Part shown: piece after piece, positions 35,408-44,011 of the stretch
Layout of the letters: each line of letters opens with the position of its first letter
Position numbering within the stretch: position 1 is the first letter of the stretch
Source of the DNA: Solirubrobacterales bacterium
GTDB taxonomy: Bacteria; Actinomycetota; Thermoleophilia; Solirubrobacterales; 70-9
Length of the DNA: 64,000 bases
Direction of reading: 5' to 3'
Assembly (NCBI GenBank): GCA_021155855.1
Contig: JAJNAZ010000009.1
Span: 1 to 64,000 of the forward strand
Position numbers and translations under genes: made by a program
Notes under the pieces: model-generated
Database searches by the model: none
Seen by the model: the letters and a program-made list of their open reading frames with translations, nothing else
Told to the model about the DNA's origin: nothing

Positions 35408-35428
35408 ATTCCTACCCTTGCAGTCGGA
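35408..35428 (-). promoter_or_regulatory. Suf-regulon element (copy 1), promoter of Rieske-sufB-sufD
   Basis: On the minus strand this reads TCCGACTG, then CAAGG, then GTAGGAAT. Sixteen of 21 positions match the element before the rrf2 gene at 41249-41269. The end TAGGAA resembles a -10 hexamer, so a regulator bound here would occlude the promoter. Binding by the Rrf2 protein encoded at 40753-41241 is inferred. Confidence 0.7.
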
Positions 35429-35487
35429 TTTTAGCGCGGACGCCCGGCTGGACCGCAGCCGCGGCCGGATGATCTAGCGTCCGCCGG

Positions 35488-35958
35488 GTGGAGCCCGGCG
35501 CACCCCCCGCGCGCGGCAGGATCGCGATCGCGGTCGGGGGCGCCGTGCTGCTCATGGCGATCGTGGCGATCGTCGTGCTCGCGGGCGGCGGCGGGGGGGA
35601 GGCGAGCGCCGAGGCGCCGCCGGAGTGCGTGCGCGCCTGGAACTCCGACCCGGCCGCGGTCGCCTTCGGGCGCCACAACTACAGCGGGCACGGCTACGAG
35701 GGCGCGCTGGTCAACTACCTGAGCGAGGAGGCCGAGGAGGTCGATGGCGCCGAGCTCGGCTCTTGTGCGGTGATCTTTCCCGCCGAGGCGCTCGATCCGG
35801 AGCCGATCGCGGCCGGCGAGGTCCTCGAGGGCCGAAGCTGGACCCCGATCAGCCGGCTCGAGGGCGTCGAGCTGACCCGAGTCGCGGAGCTGCAGGTGCT
35901 GGCCGCCGGAGCTCCCAACACGCGACTCGCCGACACCGGCCATCTCGCGGAGCCCTGA
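35488..35958 (+). CDS. Membrane-anchored hypothetical protein, 156 aa
   Basis: Not recognised. N-terminal anchor (IAIAVGGAVLLMAIVAIVVL), then a Gly/Glu-rich linker and an extracytoplasmic domain of about 110 residues beginning APPECVRAWNSDPAAVAFG, with HNYSGHGYEGALV and LGSCAVIFP. The two Cys could form a disulfide. GTG start; TAGCGT at 35475-35480 lies 7 nt before it. Divergent from the Rieske gene and 30 bp upstream of the arylsulfotransferase-like gene, so it may share that transcript. Confidence 0.75.
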   Translation: MEPGAPPARGRIAIAVGGAVLLMAIVAIVVLAGGGGGEASAEAPPECVRAWNSDPAAVAFGRHNYSGHGYEGALVNYLSEEAEEVDGAELGSCAVIFPAEALDPEPIAAGEVLEGRSWTPISRLEGVELTRVAELQVLAAGAPNTRLADTGHLAEP

Positions 35959-35988
35959 GCGCCCGGCCGAGCCGATAGGTTGCCGCAG

Positions 35989-37386
35989 ATGAGGCTGCTG
36001 TTGACGATCGGGGTGCTGACGGTGGGGCTGGTCCCCACCGCCGACGCCGCACTGCGGCTCAAGGTCGACGGTCTCGAGCCGCGCTTCAAGCCCGCGACGC
36101 GTGACTACACCGTCGGCTGTGCCGAGCCGCTGGGGTTTCGAGTCCGCACCCCGGGCCGCACCGAGGCGAAGATCGGCGCTCGGCGCTGGATCGGCGGCAG
36201 CGGTCGGCGCACCGTGAAGCTCCGCGAGGGGCAGGCAATCCGGGTCGTCGCGCGCAGCGGAGGCCGTAAGCGAGTCTTCCGGATCAGGTGCCTGCCGGAG
36301 GATTTTCCCGAGTACGAGTTCCGGCGCGCCGGGAAGCCCGCTTCGCCTTTCTATCTCGTCACACCCGCGATCCTGGCCGGGAGTCGCTATGTCGCGTTCA
36401 TCGATCGGCGGGGCGTCCCGATCTGGTGGTACGAGGACGATGTCGAGCCCTTCGACGCCAAGCTGCTCGAGGACGGCACAGTCGTCTGGACCCAGTGGGC
36501 CAACTCCTTCTTCTCGGTCGATCCCGCCAGCTCCTACGAGTTCCACGGGCTCGACGGTCGCCTGCTCAAGGAGCTGCGGACGGTCGGCGCGGTCACCGAC
36601 CAGCACGACCTCCAGCCCACGGGCGACGGAAACTATCTGCTCATCGCCTACGTGCAGAGGCCGGGGACGGTGGACCTGAGCGAGTTCATCGGGGACGCAG
36701 ACGGTCACGTCTACGACGGCGTGATCCAGGAGCTCACCCCCGAGGGCGAGGTTGTCTGGGAGTGGTCGACGCGAGGCCGGATCGAGCCGGCGGAGACCGG
36801 GCGCTGGTGGCCGGCGCTGAGCGAGCCGTACGACTTCGTCCACATCAACGCCGTCGAGCCGCTGCCGAGCGGCGACCTGCTGGTCAGCCTCAGGCACACC
36901 GACGCGATCTACCGGATCGACCGCGCCACCGGCGATGTCGAATGGAAGCTCGGCGGGGAGCCGACATCGAAGTCGCTGCGGGTGGAGGGCGATCCCCTGG
37001 GTGACTACCCGCTCGCGGGCCAGCACGATGTGCGCTACCTCGGGGCGGGCAGGATCACGGTCTTCGACAACGGTACCGACCTCGACCGGCCACCGCGGGC
37101 GGTGCGCTACCGGATCGAGGGCGGCACCGCGACCCTGCTCGACAGTGTCACCGAAGCGGCGACGCCGGTCTCCGTCTGCTGCGGCTCGGCGCGCTTTGCC
37201 AACGGATCCTGGCTCATCTCCTGGGGCGGGACGGAGCTGATCAGCGAGGTCGGCCGGTCCGGCGCGAAGGCCTTCGACCTCGAGTTCGAGGATGCGCTCA
37301 GCTATCGGGCGGTGGCGGTCGACGACGAGCTCACCCGGCGCGAGCTGCGGGCCGGCATGAACGCGCAGGTCTCGCTCAAGCGCTGA
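35989..37386 (+). CDS. Arylsulfotransferase (ASST)-like exported protein
   Basis: A 465-aa secreted protein, signal peptide RLLLTIGVLTVGLVPTADAA, a ~90-residue N-terminal beta domain (DGLEPRFKPATRDYTVGCAE), then a six-bladed propeller of the ASST family. Conserved features: TDQHDLQPTGDGNYLLIAYV, FVHINAVEPLPSGDLLVSLR, DRATGDVEWKLGGE, and AGQHDVRYLGAGRITVFDNG, whose His residues include the presumed catalytic ones. True aryl-sulfate sulfotransferase activity is not assured; many actinobacterial members have unknown substrates. TAGGTT (35976-35981) 7 nt before the ATG suggests a leaderless start. It lies between suf pieces and has no visible link to them. Confidence 0.87.
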   Translation: MRLLLTIGVLTVGLVPTADAALRLKVDGLEPRFKPATRDYTVGCAEPLGFRVRTPGRTEAKIGARRWIGGSGRRTVKLREGQAIRVVARSGGRKRVFRIRCLPEDFPEYEFRRAGKPASPFYLVTPAILAGSRYVAFIDRRGVPIWWYEDDVEPFDAKLLEDGTVVWTQWANSFFSVDPASSYEFHGLDGRLLKELRTVGAVTDQHDLQPTGDGNYLLIAYVQRPGTVDLSEFIGDADGHVYDGVIQELTPEGEVVWEWSTRGRIEPAETGRWWPALSEPYDFVHINAVEPLPSGDLLVSLRHTDAIYRIDRATGDVEWKLGGEPTSKSLRVEGDPLGDYPLAGQHDVRYLGAGRITVFDNGTDLDRPPRAVRYRIEGGTATLLDSVTEAATPVSVCCGSARFANGSWLISWGGTELISEVGRSGAKAFDLEFEDALSYRAVAVDDELTRRELRAGMNAQVSLKR

Positions 37387-37390
37387 GTGG

Positions 37391-37819
37391 CTAAACCTGC
37401 TCGCGCTCGGCGACCGGATCCCCGGGGGCGCCCTCGTCCTCCCAGTCCGCGGCATCTCCGAGCGCCGCCGACTTGATCACCTTGAGTCCGAGCAGCGCGC
37501 ACTTCATCCGCGTGGCCGAGATCTCGATCCCGAGCAGGTCGAGGACGAATGCCTTGTCCAGTCGCAGCAGCTCCTCGCGGCTCTTGCCCGCGAGCTCCTC
37601 GGTCAGCATCGACGTCGCCGCGGTCGAGATCGCGCAGCCCTTGCCCTCGAACTGGAGTTCGGCGACCCGGCCGTCGGCGTCGAGGGTGATGAACACCTGC
37701 TGCTCGTCGCCGCAGAACGGGTTGGTGTCCTCGAACTCGAGGTCGAACTCCTCCGGGCGGCCGAAATGCCGCGGGCGCTTGTAGTGGTCGAGGATGTTCT
37801 CGCGGTAGAGGTCGTCCAC
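37391..37819 (-). CDS. sufU: SufU-type Fe-S cluster assembly scaffold/sulfurtransferase
   Basis: NifU-N-like zinc-binding partner of SufS, 142 aa. The three conserved Cys are in TNPFCGDEQQVFI, GKGCAISTAATSMLTEEL and KCALLGLKVIKSA; Asp in CGDEQ is the zinc ligand typical of SufU. It starts at a GTG, with TAACTT 7 nt upstream as a probable leaderless promoter. It is separated from sufS by the convergent dioxygenase gene, unlike the usual sufCDSU order. Confidence 0.95.
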   Translation of the reverse strand: MDDLYRENILDHYKRPRHFGRPEEFDLEFEDTNPFCGDEQQVFITLDADGRVAELQFEGKGCAISTAATSMLTEELAGKSREELLRLDKAFVLDLLGIEISATRMKCALLGLKVIKSAALGDAADWEDEGAPGDPVAEREQV

Positions 37820-37852
37820 GGACTCGAAGTTAGCGCAGCGCCCTGTGCGATC

Positions 37853-38662
37853 ATGTTCGCCGTGACCGCCTCTGCCGACCCGGAGGGGGGCGTGGGCGCC
37901 CTCAGCGGCTCACTGAAGCGGGACGGATACGTGATCTTCGATCCCGAGGTCCCCGACGCAACGATCGATGCCGCGATCGCCGAGATCGAGCCGCTGTTTC
38001 GCCCCGAGGGTCGCGCGAGCCGAACCCTGCGGCGCGCCAAGCGCGCCCTGCGCGGGCGTCACACGGCGATCTCGCACCGTGACGAGCATCGGGTCCAGGA
38101 TGCCTGGGTGGTCTCCGACAACGTCAAGGCGATCGCGACCGCACCTGCGGTGCTCTCAGTGCTGCGGGAGGCCTACGGGCGCCACCCGCTCCCGTTCCAG
38201 ACGATCAACTTTCGCGCCGGCAGTCAGCAGCGGCCGCATTCCGACGCGATGCACTTCAACTCCGAGCCGTCCGGGTTCATGTGCGGGGTCTGGCTCGCGC
38301 TCGAGGACATCCGCGAGGATTCGGGGCCGCTCGTCTACTACCCGGGAAGCCACCGCATCGCCGAGTTCACGATCGGCGACGTGGAGTCGGCCGCCGATTC
38401 GCCCGAGCACGCCGACTATGAGGATTTCATCGAGGACCTGATCGAGCGCGAGGGGCTCGAGCCGCGCTACGCGACGATTCGTAAGGGCGAGGCGCTGATC
38501 TGGTCGGGGAATCTGATCCACGGCGGCGCGCCTCAGACCGATCCCGCACGCAGCCGCTGGAGCCAGGTCACCCACTACTTCTTCGAGGGCTGCAGGTACT
38601 GGAAGCCGCTGGCCAGCCGCAACGGAGAACGCCACTATTTCGAGCCCGGCTGGGTGCGCTGA
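37853..38662 (+). CDS. Phytanoyl-CoA dioxygenase-family Fe(II)/2-oxoglutarate enzyme
   Basis: A 269-aa double-stranded beta-helix oxygenase. The iron triad is His and Asp in QRPHSDAMHF and the distal His in WSGNLIHGGAPQTD, with the 2-oxoglutarate Arg in DPARSRWSQVTHYFF. A membrane- or substrate-lid section precedes (MCGVWLALEDIREDSGPLVY, PGSHR). Family members hydroxylate lipids, amino acids or natural products; substrate unknown. Its ATG is 33 bp from the divergent sufU start and it is convergent with sufS. Confidence 0.88.
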   Translation: MFAVTASADPEGGVGALSGSLKRDGYVIFDPEVPDATIDAAIAEIEPLFRPEGRASRTLRRAKRALRGRHTAISHRDEHRVQDAWVVSDNVKAIATAPAVLSVLREAYGRHPLPFQTINFRAGSQQRPHSDAMHFNSEPSGFMCGVWLALEDIREDSGPLVYYPGSHRIAEFTIGDVESAADSPEHADYEDFIEDLIEREGLEPRYATIRKGEALIWSGNLIHGGAPQTDPARSRWSQVTHYFFEGCRYWKPLASRNGERHYFEPGWVR

Positions 38663-38681
38663 TGAGGAAGGGCGCCGGTGG

Positions 38682-39956
38682 TCAGTCGAGCCCGAAGACG
38701 CGGCGGGCGTCGAGCAGGCCCTCGACCAGGCGATCGATCTCAGCCGGCGTCGTATAGACGCCGAAGCTCGCTCGCGCAGTGGCCGGGACGCCGAGGCGCT
38801 CCATCAGCGGATGGGCGCAGTGGTGGCCGGAGCGCACCGCGACACCGTGGCGGTCGAGGATCTCGGCGACGTCGTGGCCGTGGATGCCCTCGAGCGCGAA
38901 CGAGACCGGCCCCAGGCGGGCGGCCGAGGGAGGCGGGCCGAAGACTCGCAGGCCGGGGACCTCCCCGACCTGCACCATCGCGTAGCCGGCGACCTCCCGT
39001 TCGTGCGCCTCGACCGCGTCCATCCCGAGACCGTCGAGCCAGCGCAGCGCCGCGGCCATCCCGATCGCCTGCGCGATCGCGGGCGTTCCGGCCTCGAAGC
39101 GTGCCGGCGGATCGGCCCAGGTCGTGCCCTGCTTGGTCACCTTGCGGATCATCGAGCCGCCGCCCATGAACGGCGGCATCTCATTCAGCAGCTCGAAGCG
39201 TGCCCAGAGCGCCCCGATCCCGGTCGGCCCGTATGCCTTGTGGCCGGTGAGGGCGTAGAAGTCCACCCCGAGGCCCGCCATGTCGAGCGCCAGCTTCGGC
39301 GCCGCCTGGGCGCCGTCGGCGATCACCAGGGCGCCGGCCTCGTGAGCCGTGCGCGCGATCTCGGTCAGCGGGTTCTCGGTCCCGAGCACGTTCGAGACGT
39401 GGGCCACCGCGACCAGCTTCGGCCCGCGGCGGAGCAGCTCTCGGTAGGCGTCCATGTCGAGCAGGCCGTCGTCGGTGACCGGCACCCAGTCGATTCGCGC
39501 ACCGGTGCGCTCGGAGAGCTGCTGCCAGGGGACGATGTTCGAGTGGTGCTCCATCTCGGTGAGCAGGATGCGGTCGCCGGCGCCGATGTTGGCGTCGCCC
39601 CAGGAACGGGCGACGAGGTTGATCGCCTCGGTCGCGTTGCGGACGAAGACGACCTCGCGCCGGTCCTGCGCGCCGATGTGGTCGGCGACGGTCGCCCTGG
39701 CACCCTCGTAGGCCGCGGTCGCCTCGGCCGAGAGTGTGTGCGAGCCGCGATGGACGTTGGAGTGATGGCGGCGCTCGTAGCGGTCGACCGCCTGGATCGA
39801 GGCGAGCACCCGCTGCGAGCTCGCCCCGGAGTCGAGATAGGCGACCGGCTGGCCGCCGACCTCGCGCTCGAGCGCCGGGAACGCCGCTCGGACGCGCCCG
39901 ATCGGGAATGCCTTGCCCTCGAACGACGGAGAACGGACGGCCGGCGTGGCGCTCAT
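38682..39956 (-). CDS. sufS: SufS-family cysteine desulfurase
   Basis: PLP enzyme of 424 aa that takes sulfur from cysteine. The PLP Lys is in FYALTGHKAYGPTGIGALW, the aldimine-supporting VIADGAQAAPKLALD precedes it, and the active-site Cys is in VRSGHHCAHPLMERLGV on the short group-II loop. N-terminal LDSGASSQRVLASIQAVDRY and HHSNVHRGSHTLS complete the SufS pattern. Its ATG overlaps the sufC stop by 4 bp. Confidence 0.96.
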   Translation of the reverse strand: MSATPAVRSPSFEGKAFPIGRVRAAFPALEREVGGQPVAYLDSGASSQRVLASIQAVDRYERRHHSNVHRGSHTLSAEATAAYEGARATVADHIGAQDRREVVFVRNATEAINLVARSWGDANIGAGDRILLTEMEHHSNIVPWQQLSERTGARIDWVPVTDDGLLDMDAYRELLRRGPKLVAVAHVSNVLGTENPLTEIARTAHEAGALVIADGAQAAPKLALDMAGLGVDFYALTGHKAYGPTGIGALWARFELLNEMPPFMGGGSMIRKVTKQGTTWADPPARFEAGTPAIAQAIGMAAALRWLDGLGMDAVEAHEREVAGYAMVQVGEVPGLRVFGPPPSAARLGPVSFALEGIHGHDVAEILDRHGVAVRSGHHCAHPLMERLGVPATARASFGVYTTPAEIDRLVEGLLDARRVFGLD

Positions 39957-40717
39957 GCTGCGGCCTCGACCTCCTCCTTGATCCAGCCGTAGCCCTTGGC
40001 CTCGAGCTCGCCCACGAGCTCGGGCCCGCCCTCCTTGACGATCCGCCCGTCGTGCATGACGTGGACGAAGTCCGGCTCGACCAGATGCAGGATGCGCTGG
40101 TAGTGGGTGATGATCAGGATCCCGAGGTCCGGCCCGGCGAACTGGTTGACGCCCTCGGCGACGACCCGCAGCGCGTCGATGTCGAGTCCGGAGTCGGTCT
40201 CGTCGAGGACCGCGATCTTCGGGCGCAGCATCGCCAGCTGGAGTACCTCCATGCGCTTCTTCTCGCCACCGGAGAAGCCGTCGTTGACGTAGCGGCTGGA
40301 GAACTCGCGCGGGATCTTGACCAGCTCCATCGCCGCCTCGGTCTCGCGGCGGAAGTCCTTGAGGCTGATCTGCTTCTCGCCGCGCACCTCGCGCTGGGCG
40401 TTGAGCGCCATCCGCAGGTACTTGGCCACGGTCACGCCCGGGATCGCGACCGGGTACTGGAAGGCCATGAAGAGGCCGGCGCGGGCGCGCTCCTCCGGAT
40501 CGGCGTCGGTGATCTCGGAGCCCTCGAAGATGATCTCGCCGTCGGTGATCTCGAGCGCGGGGTGACCCATGATCGCGTTGGCGAGGGTCGACTTGCCGGA
40601 CCCGTTCGGACCCATCAGCGCATGGATCTCGCCCTTCGAGACCTCGAGGTCGAGCCCCTTGAGGATCTCCTTGTCCTCGGCGCTCACGTGCAGGTTGCGG
40701 ATCTGAAGGTCAGGCAT
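39953..40717 (-). CDS. sufC: SufC, ATPase of the SUF Fe-S assembly complex
   Basis: ABC-type ATPase of 254 aa without membrane subunits. Walker A GPNGSGKSTLANAIMG, the Q-loop region ending FMAFQYPVAIPGV, signature FSGGEKKRMEVLQ, Walker B IAVLDETDSGLDIDAL, and H-loop ITHYQRIL, all diagnostic for SufC. The ATG at 40717 was chosen as it gives the family's usual MPDLQIRNLHVS start. It lies 35 bp after rrf2 and overlaps sufS. Confidence 0.96.
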   Translation of the reverse strand: MPDLQIRNLHVSAEDKEILKGLDLEVSKGEIHALMGPNGSGKSTLANAIMGHPALEITDGEIIFEGSEITDADPEERARAGLFMAFQYPVAIPGVTVAKYLRMALNAQREVRGEKQISLKDFRRETEAAMELVKIPREFSSRYVNDGFSGGEKKRMEVLQLAMLRPKIAVLDETDSGLDIDALRVVAEGVNQFAGPDLGILIITHYQRILHLVEPDFVHVMHDGRIVKEGGPELVGELEAKGYGWIKEEVEAAA

Positions 40718-40752
40718 TTGTCTCCGGTTGATTGTCTGTCTCCGGCCGCTGG

Positions 40753-41241
40753 TCAGGCAACCGGTTCTGGAAGTGCCGCGGTGGCCGCGGCGGCGTCGGC
40801 GAACTCGACCAGCTCCGCGAGGCTGGTTCCGGCGAGCGCCTTGGTGACGCCACCGTGGACACGGGTCCAGAGCAGCTTCGTCGCGCAGGCGCGGTCGCCA
40901 TCGACCTCGTGCGAGCACAGCACTCGGCCCTCGCGCTCGGTATGAAAGCACTCCATCGGGGCGACCGGCCCCTCGAGGGCCTCGACCACGTCGAGCATCG
41001 CGATTTCGCGCGCCGGCTTCGCCAGCCGGTAGCCGCCGTGGGCGCCGCGCACGGAGCTCACCAGGTCCGCCTGGCGCAGCTTGGCGACCAAGTGCTCGAG
41101 GTAGGAGAGCGGCAGCAGCTCGGCCTCGGCGACGGTCGCGAGCGCAACCGGCTCGGCTTCCTCCGGTGCGGTCGTGCCCGCCCGGCGGCCGAGCTCGACC
41201 ATCAAGCGCACGCCATATTCAGCCTTGGTCGAAAACAGCAT
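40753..41241 (-). CDS. Rrf2-family regulator with three cysteines (SufR/IscR-like)
   Basis: Likely Fe-S cluster-sensing repressor of the suf genes, 162 aa. Winged helix: LFSTKAEYGVRLMVELGRRA and LVAKLRQADLVSSVRGAHGG YRLAKPA. The cluster-binding segment carries Cys in MECFHTEREGR, RVLCSHEVDG and RACATKLLW, as expected of IscR/SufR-type sensors. First gene of rrf2-sufC-sufS. TAGGAT at 41250-41255, 8 nt before the ATG, is embedded in the suf-regulon element, so autoregulation is likely. Confidence 0.9.
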   Translation of the reverse strand: MLFSTKAEYGVRLMVELGRRAGTTAPEEAEPVALATVAEAELLPLSYLEHLVAKLRQADLVSSVRGAHGGYRLAKPAREIAMLDVVEALEGPVAPMECFHTEREGRVLCSHEVDGDRACATKLLWTRVHGGVTKALAGTSLAELVEFADAAAATAALPEPVA

Positions 41242-41248
41242 CGGGACA

Positions 41249-41269
41249 AATCCTAGCTGTCCAGTCGGA
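41249..41269 (-). promoter_or_regulatory. Suf-regulon element (copy 2), promoter of rrf2-sufC-sufS
   Basis: Minus-strand reading TCCGACTG, GACAG, CTAGGATT, 16 of 21 positions identical to the element at 35408-35428. The conserved core is TCCGACTGnnnnGnTAGGA, with imperfect dyad symmetry (TCCnA...TnGGA). It includes the likely -10 hexamer of the rrf2 gene. Confidence 0.7.
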
Positions 41270-41305
41270 AAACCGGGAGAACGACGAAGACCGACGAAGA
41301 AGGCC

Positions 41306-41935
41306 CTACGGCTCGATCAACCCGCGCCGAATCGCATAGCGCACCAGTTCCACTCGATCCCGCATGCCGAGCTTGCGCATCGCGTTCGAGCGGTGGTTCT
41401 CGACCGTCTTCTCGGACAGGTGGAGGATCTTCGCGATCTCCTTGTTCGTGTGCGCCTCGGCGACCAGCTTCACCACCTCTTCCTCGCGCGGCGTCAGCTC
41501 GTCGGAGCGACCAGTGCCCTGGCCGAGCACGTCCTTGATCAGCGCGCGCTGGGCCTCGGGGGTGAGAAAGGGCTCTCCGCGCTGCACCGCGCGCACCGCC
41601 TCCAGCAAATCGACGTCGGCCTGCGCCTTGAGCACGTAGCCCGACGCTCCCGCCTTCAGCGCCTCGAACAGATAGCGCTCGTCGTCGTACATCGAGAGGA
41701 TGAGCACCGCGACGTCGGGGGCCTGCTCGCGGATCTCCCGGGTCGCCTGGAGCCCGGTCAGCTTCGGCATCTTGACGTCGAGGATCGCCAGGTCGGGCCG
41801 CTCACGGATCGCAAGGTCGCGGGCCGCGGCGCCGTCAGAAGCCTCGGCCACGACCTCGATGTCCTGCTGCTGTTCGAGCAGCATCCGCAACCCCGAACGA
41901 ACGATGCCGTGGTCGTCGGCGATCAGCACCCGCAC
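41306..41935 (-). CDS. NarL/LuxR-family response regulator
   Basis: Two-component regulator of 209 aa. Receiver domain: RVLIADDHGIVRSGLRMLLE, phosphoacceptor Asp in LAILDVKMPKLTG, Lys in SGYVLKAQAD. DNA-binding domain: LTPREEEVVKLVAEAHTNKE and LSEKTVENHRSNAMRKLGM, the LuxR HTH. The GTG at 41935 has GAGGATGAA seven nt upstream, overlapping the kinase stop, and gives a standard start; an in-frame ATG at 41959 is an alternative. Translated with the kinase. Confidence 0.9.
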   Translation of the reverse strand: MRVLIADDHGIVRSGLRMLLEQQQDIEVVAEASDGAAARDLAIRERPDLAILDVKMPKLTGLQATREIREQAPDVAVLILSMYDDERYLFEALKAGASGYVLKAQADVDLLEAVRAVQRGEPFLTPEAQRALIKDVLGQGTGRSDELTPREEEVVKLVAEAHTNKEIAKILHLSEKTVENHRSNAMRKLGMRDRVELVRYAIRRGLIEP

Positions 41936-41939
41936 GTCT

Positions 41940-42929
41940 TCATCCTCGCTCACGCACATCGTTCGTGACCCCGATCGGCACGCGGAGACGAACATTGGTG
42001 CCGACCTCGGGCCGCGATTCGACCCGTAGGTCTCCGTTGACGAGTAGCGCGCGCTCGCGCATGCCGGCGAGGCCGAGTCCGCGCGAGGCCTGGTCGAAGG
42101 TGAAGCCCCGCCCGTCGTCGGCGACGCTGAGCTCGACCGCCCCGTCGGTGTGCTCGAGGCGCACACGCACCTGTGCGGCCCCCGAGTGGCGCGCCGCGTT
42201 CGAGAGCGCCTCCTGGGCGACTCTGTAGGCGACGATCTGCACGTCGCGTGGCACCGAGGCGATGTCCCCCTCGGCCTCGAAGGTCGTTCGGATACCGCTC
42301 TGGCGGCCGAGCTCGGTGACGTGACTGGCAAGCGCGGCCTTCAGCCCGAGGTCGTCGAGCGCGGTCGGGCGGAGCTGGCGGGCGAGCGCCAGCAGCTCCT
42401 GAAGCGCCTGGTTGCCGAGCGCGCGGATCTCGGCGAGCTCGCCGGCAAGCGCCGGCGGCGACTTCTCGCGTGCGGCCTCGAGCCGCAGCAGCAGACCGGT
42501 GAGCGATTGGTTGACCTCGTCGTGCAGGTCGCGTGCGACTCGGGCCCGCTCCTCCTCCTGGGCCTCCAGGGCGGCGCTCGAGGCGCGGCGACGCTCGGCT
42601 TCGAGCCGCTCGAGCATGCGGATGAACGCGTGGTGCAGGCGCTCGACCTCCTCCGGGCTGCCCGGGCTGTGTGCGAGCCGGAGGTTGGCGCCGGGGCGCG
42701 AGAGGTCCGCGCGCTCCATCTGGTCGATCAGGTCCTCGAGCGGCTTGAAGCGGCGCTGAAGCAGGAACAGGTTGGAGACGATCGTGAGCGCGATCGCCAG
42801 CCCGAGCACGAGCGCCGCCTCCGGCGTCTCGCTCAGGCTGAGGTCGGCGATCATCGTCGCGACGACCGCCGCCACGACCACCAGCAGGTTCACGACCAGA
42901 ACCTGAGTCATGAGATCGCGGCGCCTCAT
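41940..42929 (-). CDS. NarL-type sensor histidine kinase (HisKA_3)
   Basis: A 329-aa kinase with two membrane helices at the N-terminus (VLVVNLLVVVAAVVATMIAD, AALVLGLAIALTIVSNLFLL), a HAMP-like linker, the HisKA_3 motif RDLHDEVNQSLTGLLLRLE with the phosphorylated His, and the ATPase domain with AYRVAQEALSNAARHSGA (N-box) and SVADDGRGFTFD, GLGLAGMRERA (G-boxes). First gene of the pair; divergent from htpX across 182 bp, so a cell-envelope or proteotoxic stress signal is conceivable, but nothing in the short periplasmic part identifies a ligand. Confidence 0.93.
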   Translation of the reverse strand: MRRRDLMTQVLVVNLLVVVAAVVATMIADLSLSETPEAALVLGLAIALTIVSNLFLLQRRFKPLEDLIDQMERADLSRPGANLRLAHSPGSPEEVERLHHAFIRMLERLEAERRRASSAALEAQEEERARVARDLHDEVNQSLTGLLLRLEAAREKSPPALAGELAEIRALGNQALQELLALARQLRPTALDDLGLKAALASHVTELGRQSGIRTTFEAEGDIASVPRDVQIVAYRVAQEALSNAARHSGAAQVRVRLEHTDGAVELSVADDGRGFTFDQASRGLGLAGMRERALLVNGDLRVESRPEVGTNVRLRVPIGVTNDVRERG

Positions 42930-42979
42930 CTTCCCAAAGTATCCGCGTCGCGGCGGCGCGATCGCCCCCCACCTAAAGC

Positions 42980-43015
42980 GGGGCGATCCCCTAGGTCAAA
43001 CAGGGGCCAGCCCCT
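42980..43015. promoter_or_regulatory. Nested GGGG/CCCC inverted repeats in the htpX/kinase divergent region
   Basis: GGGG-CGAT-CCCC (42980-42991), CCCCT...AGGGG (42988-43006) and AGGGGC-CA-GCCCCT (43002-43015) follow each other. Repeated CCCCTA half-sites suggest an operator for a dimeric regulator such as the neighbouring NarL-type protein. In a GC-rich genome such repeats can also arise by chance. Confidence 0.4.
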
Positions 43016-43111
43016 ATGAACCGAGCGGCCGCGATCGTCAGAATGTCCAGTACAGGTTTCAGTCCGGCCGCCTGTCCCCGAGAGTCGGACAGCATCAAGG
43101 AGCCCCCAGCG

Positions 43112-43972
43112 ATGACAACGACCCGCAAGTCCAACTTCGCCGCCACCCTGCGGACGACGATCCTGATGGCGACCCTCGGCGGTCTGCTGGTCGCGATCGG
43201 TTACGCGATCGGCGGCATCCAGATCGCCGGCGTATTCCTCGTGATCGCACTGGTGATCAACGGCATCGCCTACTGGTTCAGCGACAAGATCGCGATTGCG
43301 AGCGCGCGGGCGAAGCCGCTCTCCGAGCAGGAGGCGCCCGGCCTCTACCAGATGGTCCGCGAACTGACCACGCGGGCCGAGATCCCGATGCCCCGTCTGT
43401 ACATGATCCCGAGCGAGCAGCCGAACGCGTTCGCAAGCGGGCGCGGCCCCAAGCACTCCATCGTTGCCGTGACCGAGGGGATCACCAAGATGCTCTCCGA
43501 GGACGAGCTCCGCGGCGTGATCGCCCACGAGCTCGCGCACATCAAGAACCGCGACATCCTGACCCAGTCGGTGGCCTCGGCGATCGGGGCGATGATCACC
43601 TACCTGGCGTACATGTTCTTGTGGTTCGGAGGCGACGACGAGTCGCCGCTGAGTCTCGTCGCGAGCCTCGCGATGGTCCTCCTGGCACCGATTGCGGCGA
43701 CCCTGATCCAGCTGGCGGTCTCGCGCCAGCGCGAGTTCGCCGCCGACGCCACCGGGGCCGAGGTCAGCGGCAACCCCGAGTCGCTCGCCTCGGCGCTGCT
43801 GCGACTGGAGGAGGGCGCCAAGGCGATGCCGATGCAGGTCAACCAGGCGACCGAGCCGCTCTACATCGTGAAGCCCTTCCGAGGCGGCGGGATCGCGAGC
43901 CTGTTTTCGACCCACCCGCCGATCGAAGAGCGCGTCCGCCGGCTGCGGCAGATGCGCCCGGCGCTCGGCTAG
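43112..43972 (+). CDS. htpX: Membrane zinc metalloprotease HtpX (M48)
   Basis: Quality-control protease of the cytoplasmic membrane, 286 aa. Two N-terminal helices (TTILMATLGGLLVAIGYAIG and IAGVFLVIALVINGIAYWF), zinc motif VIAHELAHIKNRD, further helices (AIGAMITYLAYMFLWF, LAMVLLAPIAATLIQLAV) and the third ligand Glu in SRQREFAADATGAEVSG. The ATG at 43112 has AAGGAG at proper distance. Typical length for the family. Confidence 0.95.
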   Translation: MTTTRKSNFAATLRTTILMATLGGLLVAIGYAIGGIQIAGVFLVIALVINGIAYWFSDKIAIASARAKPLSEQEAPGLYQMVRELTTRAEIPMPRLYMIPSEQPNAFASGRGPKHSIVAVTEGITKMLSEDELRGVIAHELAHIKNRDILTQSVASAIGAMITYLAYMFLWFGGDDESPLSLVASLAMVLLAPIAATLIQLAVSRQREFAADATGAEVSGNPESLASALLRLEEGAKAMPMQVNQATEPLYIVKPFRGGGIASLFSTHPPIEERVRRLRQMRPALG

Positions 43973-44011
43973 CCCGGACCGCACGCGGACATCGGCTACT
44001 CGATAGTCGTC

